Shown: positions 8,494-18,000 of the stretch, piece after piece | How the letters are laid out: every line of letters starts with the position of its first letter | Numbering within the stretch: the first letter of the stretch is position 1 | Assembly: GCF_019457905.1 (NCBI RefSeq) | Contig: NZ_JAHZSV010000021.1 | Location: 17,529 to 81,528 of the forward strand | DNA: 64,000 bases | From: Flagellimonas abyssi | Lineage (GTDB): Bacteria > Bacteroidota > Bacteroidia > Flavobacteriales > Flavobacteriaceae | Direction of reading: 5' to 3' | Made by a program: the position numbers and the translations under genes | The notes under the pieces: generated by a model | Seen by the model: only the letters and a program-made list of their open reading frames with translations | Databases searched by the model: none | Told to the model about the DNA's origin: nothing

Positions 8494-9742
8494 CAATCTT
8501 GTCAATCGCCGAAGCCAGATACATATGGTCGGATGCCGAATTTTTTCGAAGCACGTTGGTCATGAGGACCACCATATATCTGCAGTTATCGGGATGTTCC
8601 ACTATGATAACCGAATTCATAAAGTTCTGTACATTTCCCATATATTTTCCGCATTCCTCGCCCTTGCTCCTATCGCATTTGTACAAGCTACCAGATTTAA
8701 AATAAACCGCTGCTTCCTTTAGTGCTGGCGATTGGGCGTAGCGTATCCGTCTATCGGTCATGTACATTAACCGTTTCATTTCGAGGCTACTTTCCTTATC
8801 TACCACTTTTCCTTGTTCGAGTTGGACCAAAAACTTCATCAAACCATAAGGAGTACCAATACTTCCGCCTTTATCTCCTACGTAGGTATTGGCACCTGAT
8901 GTAAAAAAGCTGCCCAAGCGCCATTCATCAGCTGTTATACCCAAATCACGCAAAGGAAGGTTCACCACATCATTGGCCATATCGGTCAAATCTTTTTTGG
9001 GGGTCTCCTTAAAATAGGCCATTGCCTCCTCTTCGGTAAGCTCTGGGTATTTTTCGCCAAAGGCCGCCATTAGCAATGCCTCACGCCATACAATACTGGC
9101 AGCACCATTGTTACTAACCGAAAGCATGTGGTCCGCCCATTCATAAAGACTAAATACATCACTTGCTACCACTTGCCGTTTTACCAATGTATTTTTTTCC
9201 ACATTAAAAATGGGAACGGTATGTTCATCAGTGAGCCCCCATACCCCAGCTTTCACCATTTTATTTTTCAGCAATTGTGTACGCAGTTCAAAGGAATCGG
9301 GATAGACTTTGGCCAACTGTTCAAAAAGCGCGGTAAGCACGGCCAACTTGCCCACACTTCCCGGCTGATACCCCAAGGATTTGTTTCGTTCGGCATAGCG
9401 GACACTATCAGGATCGGAAATATCCATAATGGTCAATGAGTAACTTTTGTCGAGACCTCGGAACAGGGCACCTATATCTTTCTGAAATGATTCGTCCACT
9501 TCAAAAAAACTTCCAACGCTATCTTCCTTTCTGGATAAGAGATTGAGTTTGATGTCCTCCCAAGATTTCATGGCTCCCGCGGGCAATGGTGTGGATTCTT
9601 TCAACTCCCCATTTTTGATCATTTCAAGTCTTTTGAGACGTTTGATCCCCGTACGCTCGTATCCATCGATAGGATATTCCACAAATTCGCTGAATCCAAG
9701 CCCCATCAATCCTAAAAACACTATGATAACTATCTTTTTCAT
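8480..9742 (-). CDS. Exported SxxK serine hydrolase (penicillin-binding-protein fold)
   Basis: The 420-residue product begins with a signal or anchor segment (KKIVIIVFLGLMGLGFSEF). It has Ser129-x-x-Lys132 (YQPGSVGK), Ser210-Asn211-Asn212 in the place of SxN, and a later KSG in YFKSGSLYKC: all three penicillin-recognising motifs, though spread over a longer chain than class A beta-lactamases. Its start codon directly follows the stop codon of the exported dikinase gene (TAG then ATG), so the two are surely co-translated and probably functionally linked. The 3' end overlaps the convergent translocase-like gene by 14 bp. Substrate is unknown; peptidoglycan or an ester-bearing polymer is plausible. 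Confidence 0.82.
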   Translation of the reverse strand: MKKIVIIVFLGLMGLGFSEFVEYPIDGYERTGIKRLKRLEMIKNGELKESTPLPAGAMKSWEDIKLNLLSRKEDSVGSFFEVDESFQKDIGALFRGLDKSYSLTIMDISDPDSVRYAERNKSLGYQPGSVGKLAVLTALFEQLAKVYPDSFELRTQLLKNKMVKAGVWGLTDEHTVPIFNVEKNTLVKRQVVASDVFSLYEWADHMLSVSNNGAASIVWREALLMAAFGEKYPELTEEEAMAYFKETPKKDLTDMANDVVNLPLRDLGITADEWRLGSFFTSGANTYVGDKGGSIGTPYGLMKFLVQLEQGKVVDKESSLEMKRLMYMTDRRIRYAQSPALKEAAVYFKSGSLYKCDRSKGEECGKYMGNVQNFMNSVIIVEHPDNCRYMVVLMTNVLRKNSASDHMYLASAIDKIVRKG

Positions 9743-12652
9743 CTACAATTTTTTAGAAAGTGATATACGCTTTTCGAGGTCAATCTTTGGGGTGATGGAT
9801 TCCAAATACGTTGACCCCAAAGCTTTCTTGTTCTCAACGAACGGACGAATCTGAAACAACCACAATTTATCGTCCTTAAAACCAAGTTCCACATCAAAAG
9901 CACCCTCATAATCCGAATTGGTCTCTTTGGGAACACGCTCCCGAATAGTGCGTGCCAAATCACGGATTTCTTTGATGTTCCTTTCCTTTAACACTCGCTC
10001 TTGAAAGGTTGCACTCTTCTTTTCGATACCGCCCGTTACAGGAAGCACATTGTAAAAACGTTCCCTGGCTGGAGCCAACAAGGTATAGCCTCCGCTATCT
10101 TTGATCAGGTATTGCTCCGCAGCCTGACCATCCACAGCGCCACCGGCTCCTCTGCTGAAGGCAACGGTAAGGTCTTTATCCGTTCCTGAACTTATTCCTT
10201 TGGTGATCAAAACTCCTGAGTAGTCCACGTCCACGCTCGGAATCACCAAGATTGATGGGTACACATTTTCAGGATTCAACAAATATTTTTGGCGCCATTT
10301 AAAGCTCCTTTCCGTGTAGGGCGATGCCCAAACATCTTTTATACCCTCCAAAATTTTGGCTTTATCCACTGAATTGAAAATGGTAAGGTTTAGGCCAGCT
10401 CCCGTGAATTCCTTAAGATCTTCCATGTTGGTATCGCTACGCAGAAATACAGGAACATTCCCCAAATCACCGCCCAGTACCTCTTTGAACCCATTTTCCA
10501 ATTGATCTACAAAACTGTCGAGCAACTCCATCTTTTTAATGGCCGCCCGTAATATTTCCAGTTGTCTTAGCTGATAATTTTCAACCTCATTCTCGGTAAT
10601 ACCGGAATCCAACATTCGATTTGCCTCTTGGAACATATTGGTCAAAAATTGCCAGTATGAACCTTCTTGGTCAGGCATTGGTTGGTCCATGTGGGTCCTG
10701 AAAATCCCAAATGGAATCACCAATCCCTCAACAACCTTATCGGGGAACATTTTTTTGAGCTGGCCAAGGTTGGCCGCTTTGGGCCCACACAGTTTGCCAG
10801 AGTCATCTGCATCCACGCTTCGCATGTTGAGCACATTGTTCTCGTCCAAACGGATTTGTCCTACAGGCACCTCAATACGTTCTTCCCTTCTTTCCTTAAT
10901 CGCAAAAAGAGCCAGCTCTTCTTGCGACATTTGGTTCTCAGGCTTAATAATTACGTTCCCTTTGTTCGATACGGCGTAGAAAACCCTTGTGCCGTCATAT
11001 TTTTTTAAGGCTTGCAAATTCTCATCGGAAAGGGCGGCATTGGGAATTCCAAGGTTTCGCGCCAACAATTGTACGTGCGAGACCATGTTGCCCTCGGCCA
11101 CCGTGGCAATGCCCGCCACCGGCTTTAAGTCTGACGGCGGCCGTTGGAATACATAGATCTTATCCGACGATACCTCAATATCATCCGAACTGCCCCCCAC
11201 TACTACAAGTTCACCAAAAGCATACCCAGGGTTGAGACCTCGAATGGTACTTTGGTTCTGTACATCCATCACTTTGTTCGCCAATTGCGATTCCATGGAA
11301 ATCATATTGCCCAATTCGCCAACGCTCTGCCCCAAATGGAGCGACACCGAGCCACGGATCTTGTCATCTATAAATCCTGCTGCGAGGGGTTCAAAGGCCA
11401 CATATTGCTTTACTATGGCATCATAATTTGCCTTTGTCATCGCGGCGCTCCATTCCACTGCGGCCCTTGCCCTGTTCAACACCTCGGTTAATTCCCCAAG
11501 TGATTGTTCCGGCACATCATAGTTTGTGAGCCCGGGAGCCAATTGGTTCCATTCCCATTGTTCGAGATAGCCCGATCCAGTAACGGCCATACCCAAATAA
11601 CAGATTTTATGCAGTAGGTCTTTCAAGTTTTGCGGTTGGTACTCTGGTGAACTCTTAAATACGATCTCTTCCAATTTCAATGATACATCAAGCAACTGAA
11701 GCCTTGCCATGGGTCTTTCTTCTTCCAAGAGCCCTTCCCGTATATCATATAAGAGCTGAGAAGCCTGTTCAACCAATAGTTTTGGTGAATTCAATTCTGA
11801 GGAACTTGCGGCAAAACCACTTATTGAATTACCAAGCGGAGTTCCCTTCGTCAACGGAGCCATTTGTGCCAGGGCAAAAATATCTACAGGTTTATGAAAC
11901 TCTTTCATGGTGGTGACCAAGGCATCTATCTTTAGTGCAATATCCGCAGGTAACTTTGAACTATGTGTTTTTTTAAACTTGATCACTTTCTGGATATCCG
12001 ATTCTTCCGGCTGACTGTGAATCTTTGTCCGCAGGTCCATAAAAGGCAGATATAAGTCTGATATCACTTTGGATTCGCTCCTCATCTTTTGCGCAACATT
12101 GTCATCCCCATTATGTGGAATATCCTTTAGCGATTGACGAACCAAAAAGTACTCGTTCCTTAAAATTTCATCCTTGGCCAAGAGCCATTTATAAAATTCA
12201 ATCCCCCAAGCTTGCTCATCTTCGGATTGTATGGCGCCACGGTAAAACTGACCTTTTTGATTGATCCAACCGTTGTCCACACTCCTTAAATATTTATCAA
12301 GTTGGTACTGTTTGAGCCTGGAATGGTCGTTCTCGACGTCCCAAAGGGATTCCATATCAGTGTACGCCAAGATTTGTCCCAAAAAGATATGGTTCGATTT
12401 CCCCAGGGCTACCACCTCATCCTTATATCGGGCATGCTGGACTCCTGTACCAATGTTATCGGGGCAAGGGTCTTTGGGTGGACGGATGCTTCCATCGGTA
12501 CAGAACCATCGAATGTCTTTGTACGGTCCCCGAATATCATTCTTATACTTGTTGACAAGCACAGTGACTTCCTTCGGTTCCAATTTTTGAGCTTGGAGCA
12601 CACATGACAAGGTGAGCAAAAGATAAAATATACCTAAGATAAAACGTTTCAT
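9743..12652 (-). CDS. Exported glucan-water-dikinase-like protein (phosphohistidine swivel then ATP-grasp)
   Basis: The chosen start is the ATG opening MKRFILGIFYLLLTLSCVLQAQ, a clear signal peptide; an upstream start would bury it. Of 969 residues, the first 450 are unassigned helical sequence. Next is a swivelling phosphohistidine domain (about 470-570) with the active-site pattern MVSHVQLLARNLGIP, His526. The C-terminal ATP-grasp domain (about 618-940) shows CGPKAANLGQL, VFLRSDTNMEDL and FDVELGF...QIRPF. The swivel-before-ATP-grasp order is that of glucan, water dikinase; PEP synthase and pyruvate phosphate dikinase have the reverse. Export of an ATP-dependent dikinase is odd because the periplasm normally lacks ATP. 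No starch-binding domain was recognised, so the phosphoacceptor is open. Confidence 0.75.
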   Translation of the reverse strand: MKRFILGIFYLLLTLSCVLQAQKLEPKEVTVLVNKYKNDIRGPYKDIRWFCTDGSIRPPKDPCPDNIGTGVQHARYKDEVVALGKSNHIFLGQILAYTDMESLWDVENDHSRLKQYQLDKYLRSVDNGWINQKGQFYRGAIQSEDEQAWGIEFYKWLLAKDEILRNEYFLVRQSLKDIPHNGDDNVAQKMRSESKVISDLYLPFMDLRTKIHSQPEESDIQKVIKFKKTHSSKLPADIALKIDALVTTMKEFHKPVDIFALAQMAPLTKGTPLGNSISGFAASSSELNSPKLLVEQASQLLYDIREGLLEEERPMARLQLLDVSLKLEEIVFKSSPEYQPQNLKDLLHKICYLGMAVTGSGYLEQWEWNQLAPGLTNYDVPEQSLGELTEVLNRARAAVEWSAAMTKANYDAIVKQYVAFEPLAAGFIDDKIRGSVSLHLGQSVGELGNMISMESQLANKVMDVQNQSTIRGLNPGYAFGELVVVGGSSDDIEVSSDKIYVFQRPPSDLKPVAGIATVAEGNMVSHVQLLARNLGIPNAALSDENLQALKKYDGTRVFYAVSNKGNVIIKPENQMSQEELALFAIKERREERIEVPVGQIRLDENNVLNMRSVDADDSGKLCGPKAANLGQLKKMFPDKVVEGLVIPFGIFRTHMDQPMPDQEGSYWQFLTNMFQEANRMLDSGITENEVENYQLRQLEILRAAIKKMELLDSFVDQLENGFKEVLGGDLGNVPVFLRSDTNMEDLKEFTGAGLNLTIFNSVDKAKILEGIKDVWASPYTERSFKWRQKYLLNPENVYPSILVIPSVDVDYSGVLITKGISSGTDKDLTVAFSRGAGGAVDGQAAEQYLIKDSGGYTLLAPARERFYNVLPVTGGIEKKSATFQERVLKERNIKEIRDLARTIRERVPKETNSDYEGAFDVELGFKDDKLWLFQIRPFVENKKALGSTYLESITPKIDLEKRISLSKKL

Positions 12653-12983
12653 AGCAAATACGTTTAACAATGCTTTCCAACAGTAAAGCAACTTTTGGAA
12701 CATTGTCTATTGTAGTAAATATATTCAAATAACATCAGAATTTGTTGTTTGCTCATTTCAATCTTGTACCATGGGATAAATGAACAAGTGCCAATATTTA
12801 TTCATTAATTTTTATTGAACCATGAGAATGATAGGATCATATTTGAAGAGAACTAACAATCCAGTCAAAAGTGAACCTTTACTTTTAAATCCTTCAATAG
12901 TTGAATCTACAGAAGAACTGTAAATTTGTAGGGTTAATCAAGTTTTGAATGGACTGCCAATCAAACTTAGAATATAAAAAATA

Positions 12984-14648
12984 TTGGCAACTAGCTTACC
13001 TTTAAAGGAATACAAAGTAGTTTATTTGAAAACGAATGGGCAGGACAAAATACCTGAGTCATTTGAATATCCTCATTTTTATACGCCCATTGCCATTGCC
13101 AAGAAAGCAGCGAAAGACCTTCAAAATAGATTGCAACAGAATTTGCCAGAATTGATGAATCAACCTACAGGACGTATGTTAGGGGTCCTTGTGGTACAAA
13201 CCAAGAACGGTGAACTTGGATATCTAAGTGCATATTCTGGCGAGCTTCAACCTGAGCTGGAAAAATTACTATTTGTACCTCCTGTTCATCAATTACCAAA
13301 AGGAGAAGATTTTCCAGAGATGGCCAGCATCAATGCCATTAGCAAAGAAGTTAAAGCGCTGGAAGAAAGTGATGTGTTCATCACTGCCAAGCAACGCCTA
13401 AAAAAGACCACAAAAGAGACCAAAGAAAATATACTTGCTGCCAAGAAAGCGGCAAAAAAGAGCAAATTGGAACGTGACAGACTTAGAAAAGAGTCTATTT
13501 ACCTACCTGATAAAGAGCGCCAGGAACTTTTGGACGATTTGGTGAAGCAAGGTACCAATGCCGGGATGGACCTGAGACGTTTTACACGTTCCGAGAACTT
13601 GCGGTTAGAAAAAGCTATTGGTGCATACAGGAAGTTGGAAGAACGAATTGAAGCACTCAAAATGCTACGTAAAACCAAGTCCAATCAGCTACAGGATGCT
13701 ATTTTTGAATCGTTCATTTTTTTGAACGGTGAGGGAGAAGGCAAATCCGTTAAAACGGTATTTACCGATTTTGGGGTGGATGTACCACCTGCAGGTGCAG
13801 GAGAGTGTGCTGCTCCAAAACTATTTCAATATGCATTTAAACAAGGATTGAAACCTGTGGCGCTAGCTGAGTTCTGGTGGGGACCGTCTCCCGATTCGGA
13901 AATTAGGGAACATGGTAAGTTTTACCCGGCATGTAAAGGCAAGTGCCAGCCTATTCTGGCACATATGCTCAAAGGAATCCCTGTAAAACCAAATCCCTTG
14001 TTGGAAAATTTTGGGGCAGGAAAGAAACTGGAAGTGCTGTTTGAAGACGAACATTTGGTTGTCGTAAATAAACCTACCGGCATGTTGTCTGTGCCAGGCA
14101 GGCACATAAAAGATTCTGTAAAATCCCGTATTCTGGAACAGTATCCGAAAGCTTCCGGCCCCATAATTGTACATCGACTGGATCAAGATACCTCTGGAAT
14201 AATGATTGTTACCCTTTCCAAAAAAGCGAACAAACTACTGCAACAACAATTCTTGGAGCGTACGATTCGCAAAACCTATTTTGCGGTTCTAGAGAAACCA
14301 ATTGAAGAAAACACCGGAGAGATAGCGCTTCCCCTTATCTTGGATATCAATAACAGGCCCATGCAAATGGTAGATTATAAACACGGTAAACCTGCTTTGA
14401 CACAATATGAGGTCATAAAAAAGACAGTCAGTCAAACCTTAATCAAATTGAATCCTATAACGGGACGTTCACATCAATTGCGGGTACATTGTGCCCATAA
14501 ACTGGGACTTCATGCACCAATTGTTGGAGATAATCTATATGGCACCCCTTCAAAACGACTTTGTTTGCATGCACAACAGGTAGAATTTGTTCATCCTATT
14601 AACAATGAGCGGATAAAAATCAAGACAGAAATGCCTTTTGTTATTTGA
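12984..14648 (+). CDS. RluA-family RNA pseudouridine synthase with long N-terminal extension
   Basis: The last 220 of 554 residues form the RluA catalytic domain: HEDEHLVV-type opening (FEDEHLVVVNKPTGMLSVPG), the catalytic Asp at about residue 400 in VHRLDQDTSGIMIV, and the TGRSHQLRVH signature. It isomerises uridine to pseudouridine in rRNA or tRNA. The first 330 residues include a lysine-rich helical coiled coil (about 120-220) and the motif GAGECAAPKLFQYAF, an extension common in Bacteroidota members. The start is a TTG at 12984; the first ATG would remove about 58 residues that look conserved. The gene stands alone. The specific RNA target cannot be deduced. Confidence 0.87.
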   Translation: MATSLPLKEYKVVYLKTNGQDKIPESFEYPHFYTPIAIAKKAAKDLQNRLQQNLPELMNQPTGRMLGVLVVQTKNGELGYLSAYSGELQPELEKLLFVPPVHQLPKGEDFPEMASINAISKEVKALEESDVFITAKQRLKKTTKETKENILAAKKAAKKSKLERDRLRKESIYLPDKERQELLDDLVKQGTNAGMDLRRFTRSENLRLEKAIGAYRKLEERIEALKMLRKTKSNQLQDAIFESFIFLNGEGEGKSVKTVFTDFGVDVPPAGAGECAAPKLFQYAFKQGLKPVALAEFWWGPSPDSEIREHGKFYPACKGKCQPILAHMLKGIPVKPNPLLENFGAGKKLEVLFEDEHLVVVNKPTGMLSVPGRHIKDSVKSRILEQYPKASGPIIVHRLDQDTSGIMIVTLSKKANKLLQQQFLERTIRKTYFAVLEKPIEENTGEIALPLILDINNRPMQMVDYKHGKPALTQYEVIKKTVSQTLIKLNPITGRSHQLRVHCAHKLGLHAPIVGDNLYGTPSKRLCLHAQQVEFVHPINNERIKIKTEMPFVI

Positions 14649-14709
14649 AAATTGTGGGGTAGATCACCAATTAAGAAAATTTTGGTTAATTCATTTTAAT
14701 TGATTGTAG

Positions 14710-14734
14710 AAAAGTAGCCCCGGCAAGAATCGAA
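14710..14734. repeat. Left copy of tRNA-Arg 3'-end direct repeat (att-like)
   Basis: These 25 bp are identical to 27190-27214 in the same orientation. They comprise the last 20 nt of tRNA-Arg(CCU), from the T-loop to the discriminator base, plus 5 nt of flank. Beyond the repeat the T-stem partner strand is different, so this is a tRNA end without a tRNA, as tyrosine integrases leave. Confidence 0.8.
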
Positions 14735-15072
14735 ATTTCCTCTTGGATCCCTAGTTTTATTGGGGTTTCCACTTTTTGATTTGAAAATGTTTACGATTTG
14801 TGAACTTTTGTGATTGATTTGTCTTTCATCATTTCAAATATACCTGAACAATTACAAAATCATCAATGAAGTAAAACTGATTAAACATGTTATGCGTGTT
14901 GAAAATAAGATAGTACTACCCTAAAATTCAACTTGAGATTGTTTAACCATTGAGATGATTCTAGTCTGCTACGTCCCATGATTAGTAGATAACGCCTTAA
15001 GAAATTTGAAATCATTTACGCGTTTACAATATAAATAGGCCAATTACTTACTCTAGATTCATCAAAGCGAAC
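14735..15072. other. Spacer between att-like repeat and hybrid regulator gene
   Basis: AT-rich sequence with no reading frame of note and no family match. It presumably holds the promoter of the regulator at 15073; no convincing TTG/TAnnTTTG pair with correct spacing was found. Confidence 0.4.
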
Positions 15073-18000
15073 ATGTTAGGCCAAAATCGGGCTCTAGGTT
15101 TAAGAAAAAAGGTATATTGTAAAAACAAACCTCAACCATTAAAGGCATTGCAAAAAAAAAGTAGCCATAACGGCCTTGTCTTTTTATACCGGTGCAGCAT
15201 GCTGGTCTTATTATTGTGCCTTGGCAAGTCTACATTTAGTCAAGCTCAAGGTCCACCCGAGGCCCACAATCGATTTTCATTCAATAACCTTACAGTAAAT
15301 GACGGCCTTTCACAGAACAGTGTAGTGGGCATCGCCCAAGACACCACCGGATATCTTTGGTTTGCCACACAGGATGGGTTGAACAAATACGATGGAAGAG
15401 AATTTAACATCTATAAAGAACAGTTTGAAGATGTTACCAGACCCACTTACAGTAAACTTGGCAAGGTGTTCATTGACTCCGATAACACCTTATGGGTCAT
15501 CACCAATCCCGGGACCTTGAAATTCTATGATAGAAAAAAGGAAGAATTTCAAAAAATAAAATCCATAGATAGTGCCAGTGTTGTGTACGAAGATTCACGA
15601 AGGAACATCTATATTGGCACTTATAAAAAGGGGCTCTTTCGAATCAAAGCCAATAAGAAGGATACTATCCAGATGCTGGGCGGTCAAAACAAGTCACTGG
15701 AGATATACGATTTAATCGAAAGGGGGGATCATCTTTGGATAGCGGCATCGGGAGGAGTCTATAAGCTGAACAATGATAAACAGGCTTTGGACACTATCTA
15801 CCGATCATCTGGGACAAACTTTAGTGCTTTTACCACAAATGAAGAAAATATGTATGTGGGCTCTTATCAAAAAGGACTATTTATAAAGTCGGCCTCGTCA
15901 GAAACCTTTGCTCAATTCAAGGGTTTTGGAAATGAAAAATTCCCAACGGATTTGGTCATACAAGACCTTTTGTTGGACAAATATGGCCGATTATGGGTTG
16001 CAACGTACGGACAAGGTTTGTACATCATTGATTTCTCCACCAAGAGCTTTAGGCATTTTTTGGCCGATAGAAACAATCCCGATGCCATTCATTATGATGA
16101 CATTTTATTTCTATTCGAGGATTTCACAGGAACTATTTGGCTAGGTACGGATGGTGCGGGGGTCAGCTATTATGATGAGTACTTGGCCAAGTTCAATAGT
16201 CTCACCAACAAAAATGTGCCCAAAGAGGCCCATGTGGATGTCATAAGGGCCATTGCCAAGGAAGGCCAAAGCCTTTGGCTGGGAACCTCGGGCAAAGGGT
16301 TGACCAAAATTAATTTGGATACCCAACAGGCCTTCACCATCAAAATCGGGGAATCCAATTTAATCGGGGACAGGATTATGTCCCTGTATCACGATGGCAA
16401 TACCTTATGGATCGGACATCAAGAACATGGTCTCCAAAAAATGCGGGGCAACAATCAAATTGAAACCATTGAAGAATTACGAAATCATACGATTTGGAAG
16501 ATTTATAAGGCGCCCAACAACAATCTATGGCTGTGTACAAGAAACAAGGGGCTCATCTTATTCGATAAGAAAAATGGTATTGTAGCCCAATTCAATTCGG
16601 AAAACTCCAATTTGACCACGGACAATATTAGAACCATTGAACATTTCAAAGACAATATTTTTTGGGTGGGAACTGAACAGAGCGGCCTCTTTTCCCTTAA
16701 CATGGATACCCGAAGGATAGTGAAAATTGACTCAATTGCCGATGATATAAAATCCTTGCTCCATAAAAATGAAAGACTTTGGATAGGCACAAACGGAAAT
16801 GGACTGAAGTCCTATGAACCATCCACAGGAGAAATTCTACATTTTACGGTTAAAACTGGATTGCCGAACAATGTTGTCTATGGAATCCTACCGGACGAAC
16901 AAGGGAACCTTTGGTTGAGCTCCAATCGAGGTATTTCCAGGTTTTCATATCATAATGGGAAACATGCCGTGGAAAATTATGGAAACTATGATGGTCTACA
17001 ATCCTACGAATTCAATACCGGGGCCTATTTCAAAGATGAAGAGGGAACGCTTTACTTTGGTGGTTTGGAAGGTCTCAATTGGTTTCGGCCGGAACAATTG
17101 GAAACCAATCCCTTTAAACCCAAAACCGTAATCACCAATGTAAAGGTTTTTAACGATACGCGGAATCTTTCGGAAAACGTTCCTTTAAAGCATACACAAA
17201 ACACCATTACATTCGCGTTCTCATCATTGCAATTCTCTCAACCCAGCCTAAATCAATATAAATACAGATTAATAGGCAATGATGAAAATTGGATTAATGC
17301 AGGCAACAACAATACGGCCCGATATACAAATTTGTCTCCCGGCGAGTATACCTTTCAGGTGCTCTCCAGCAATTATGATGGCATTTGGGGCGATGTCCCG
17401 GCCACCTACAGTTTTGAAATAGAACAACCGTGGCACTTTACGAACATGGCCGTCGCCGTATTTACCACATTTATATTCCAAGGCTGTTTTATTGCCATTG
17501 GCATTTTTATGCTACTGCTGTACTTTAGGCTAAGGAAACGGGATTATCTATTGTACGGTGTTTATATTTTGATATTTGCCACCTATTTCTTTTTAAGAAT
17601 AGACCTTGAACTGGAATTACAACTTTTTTTTAAGAATTATGACACTTCCTATTATTTTTTAGCCCCACTGGTGTTTTTACTATCAGGGGTTTTCATTGCT
17701 TTTGTTGACTCGTTTGCAGAAATCCGGGACCATCATGCCAAATTTTCACGTGAACTCAAATGGTTTTCCATCGCCACCTATTTGGCCGCAATTTCCATAT
17801 TCTTTTATGTTCTTCTCACTAAAGATTTTTTACTGGTAAAAAGGCATTTGAACCTGCTTTTATTACCCTTACATTTATATGGCATCTATGCAGTGATCAG
17901 GGCCTTCATAGTGGTAAAGTCACCTTTACGTTATTATATTCTTCTCGGAAATTTTTTCCTGATCGGGTTTAGCATGGTGGGATTGAACTTGGGCAATCAG

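Noticed and set aside
14649..15072. A second tRNA suggested by the 25-bp tRNA-like sequence at 14710
   Set aside because: Only the T-loop to discriminator end is present; the T-stem partner, anticodon and acceptor 5' strand are missing. It is treated as an att-like repeat.
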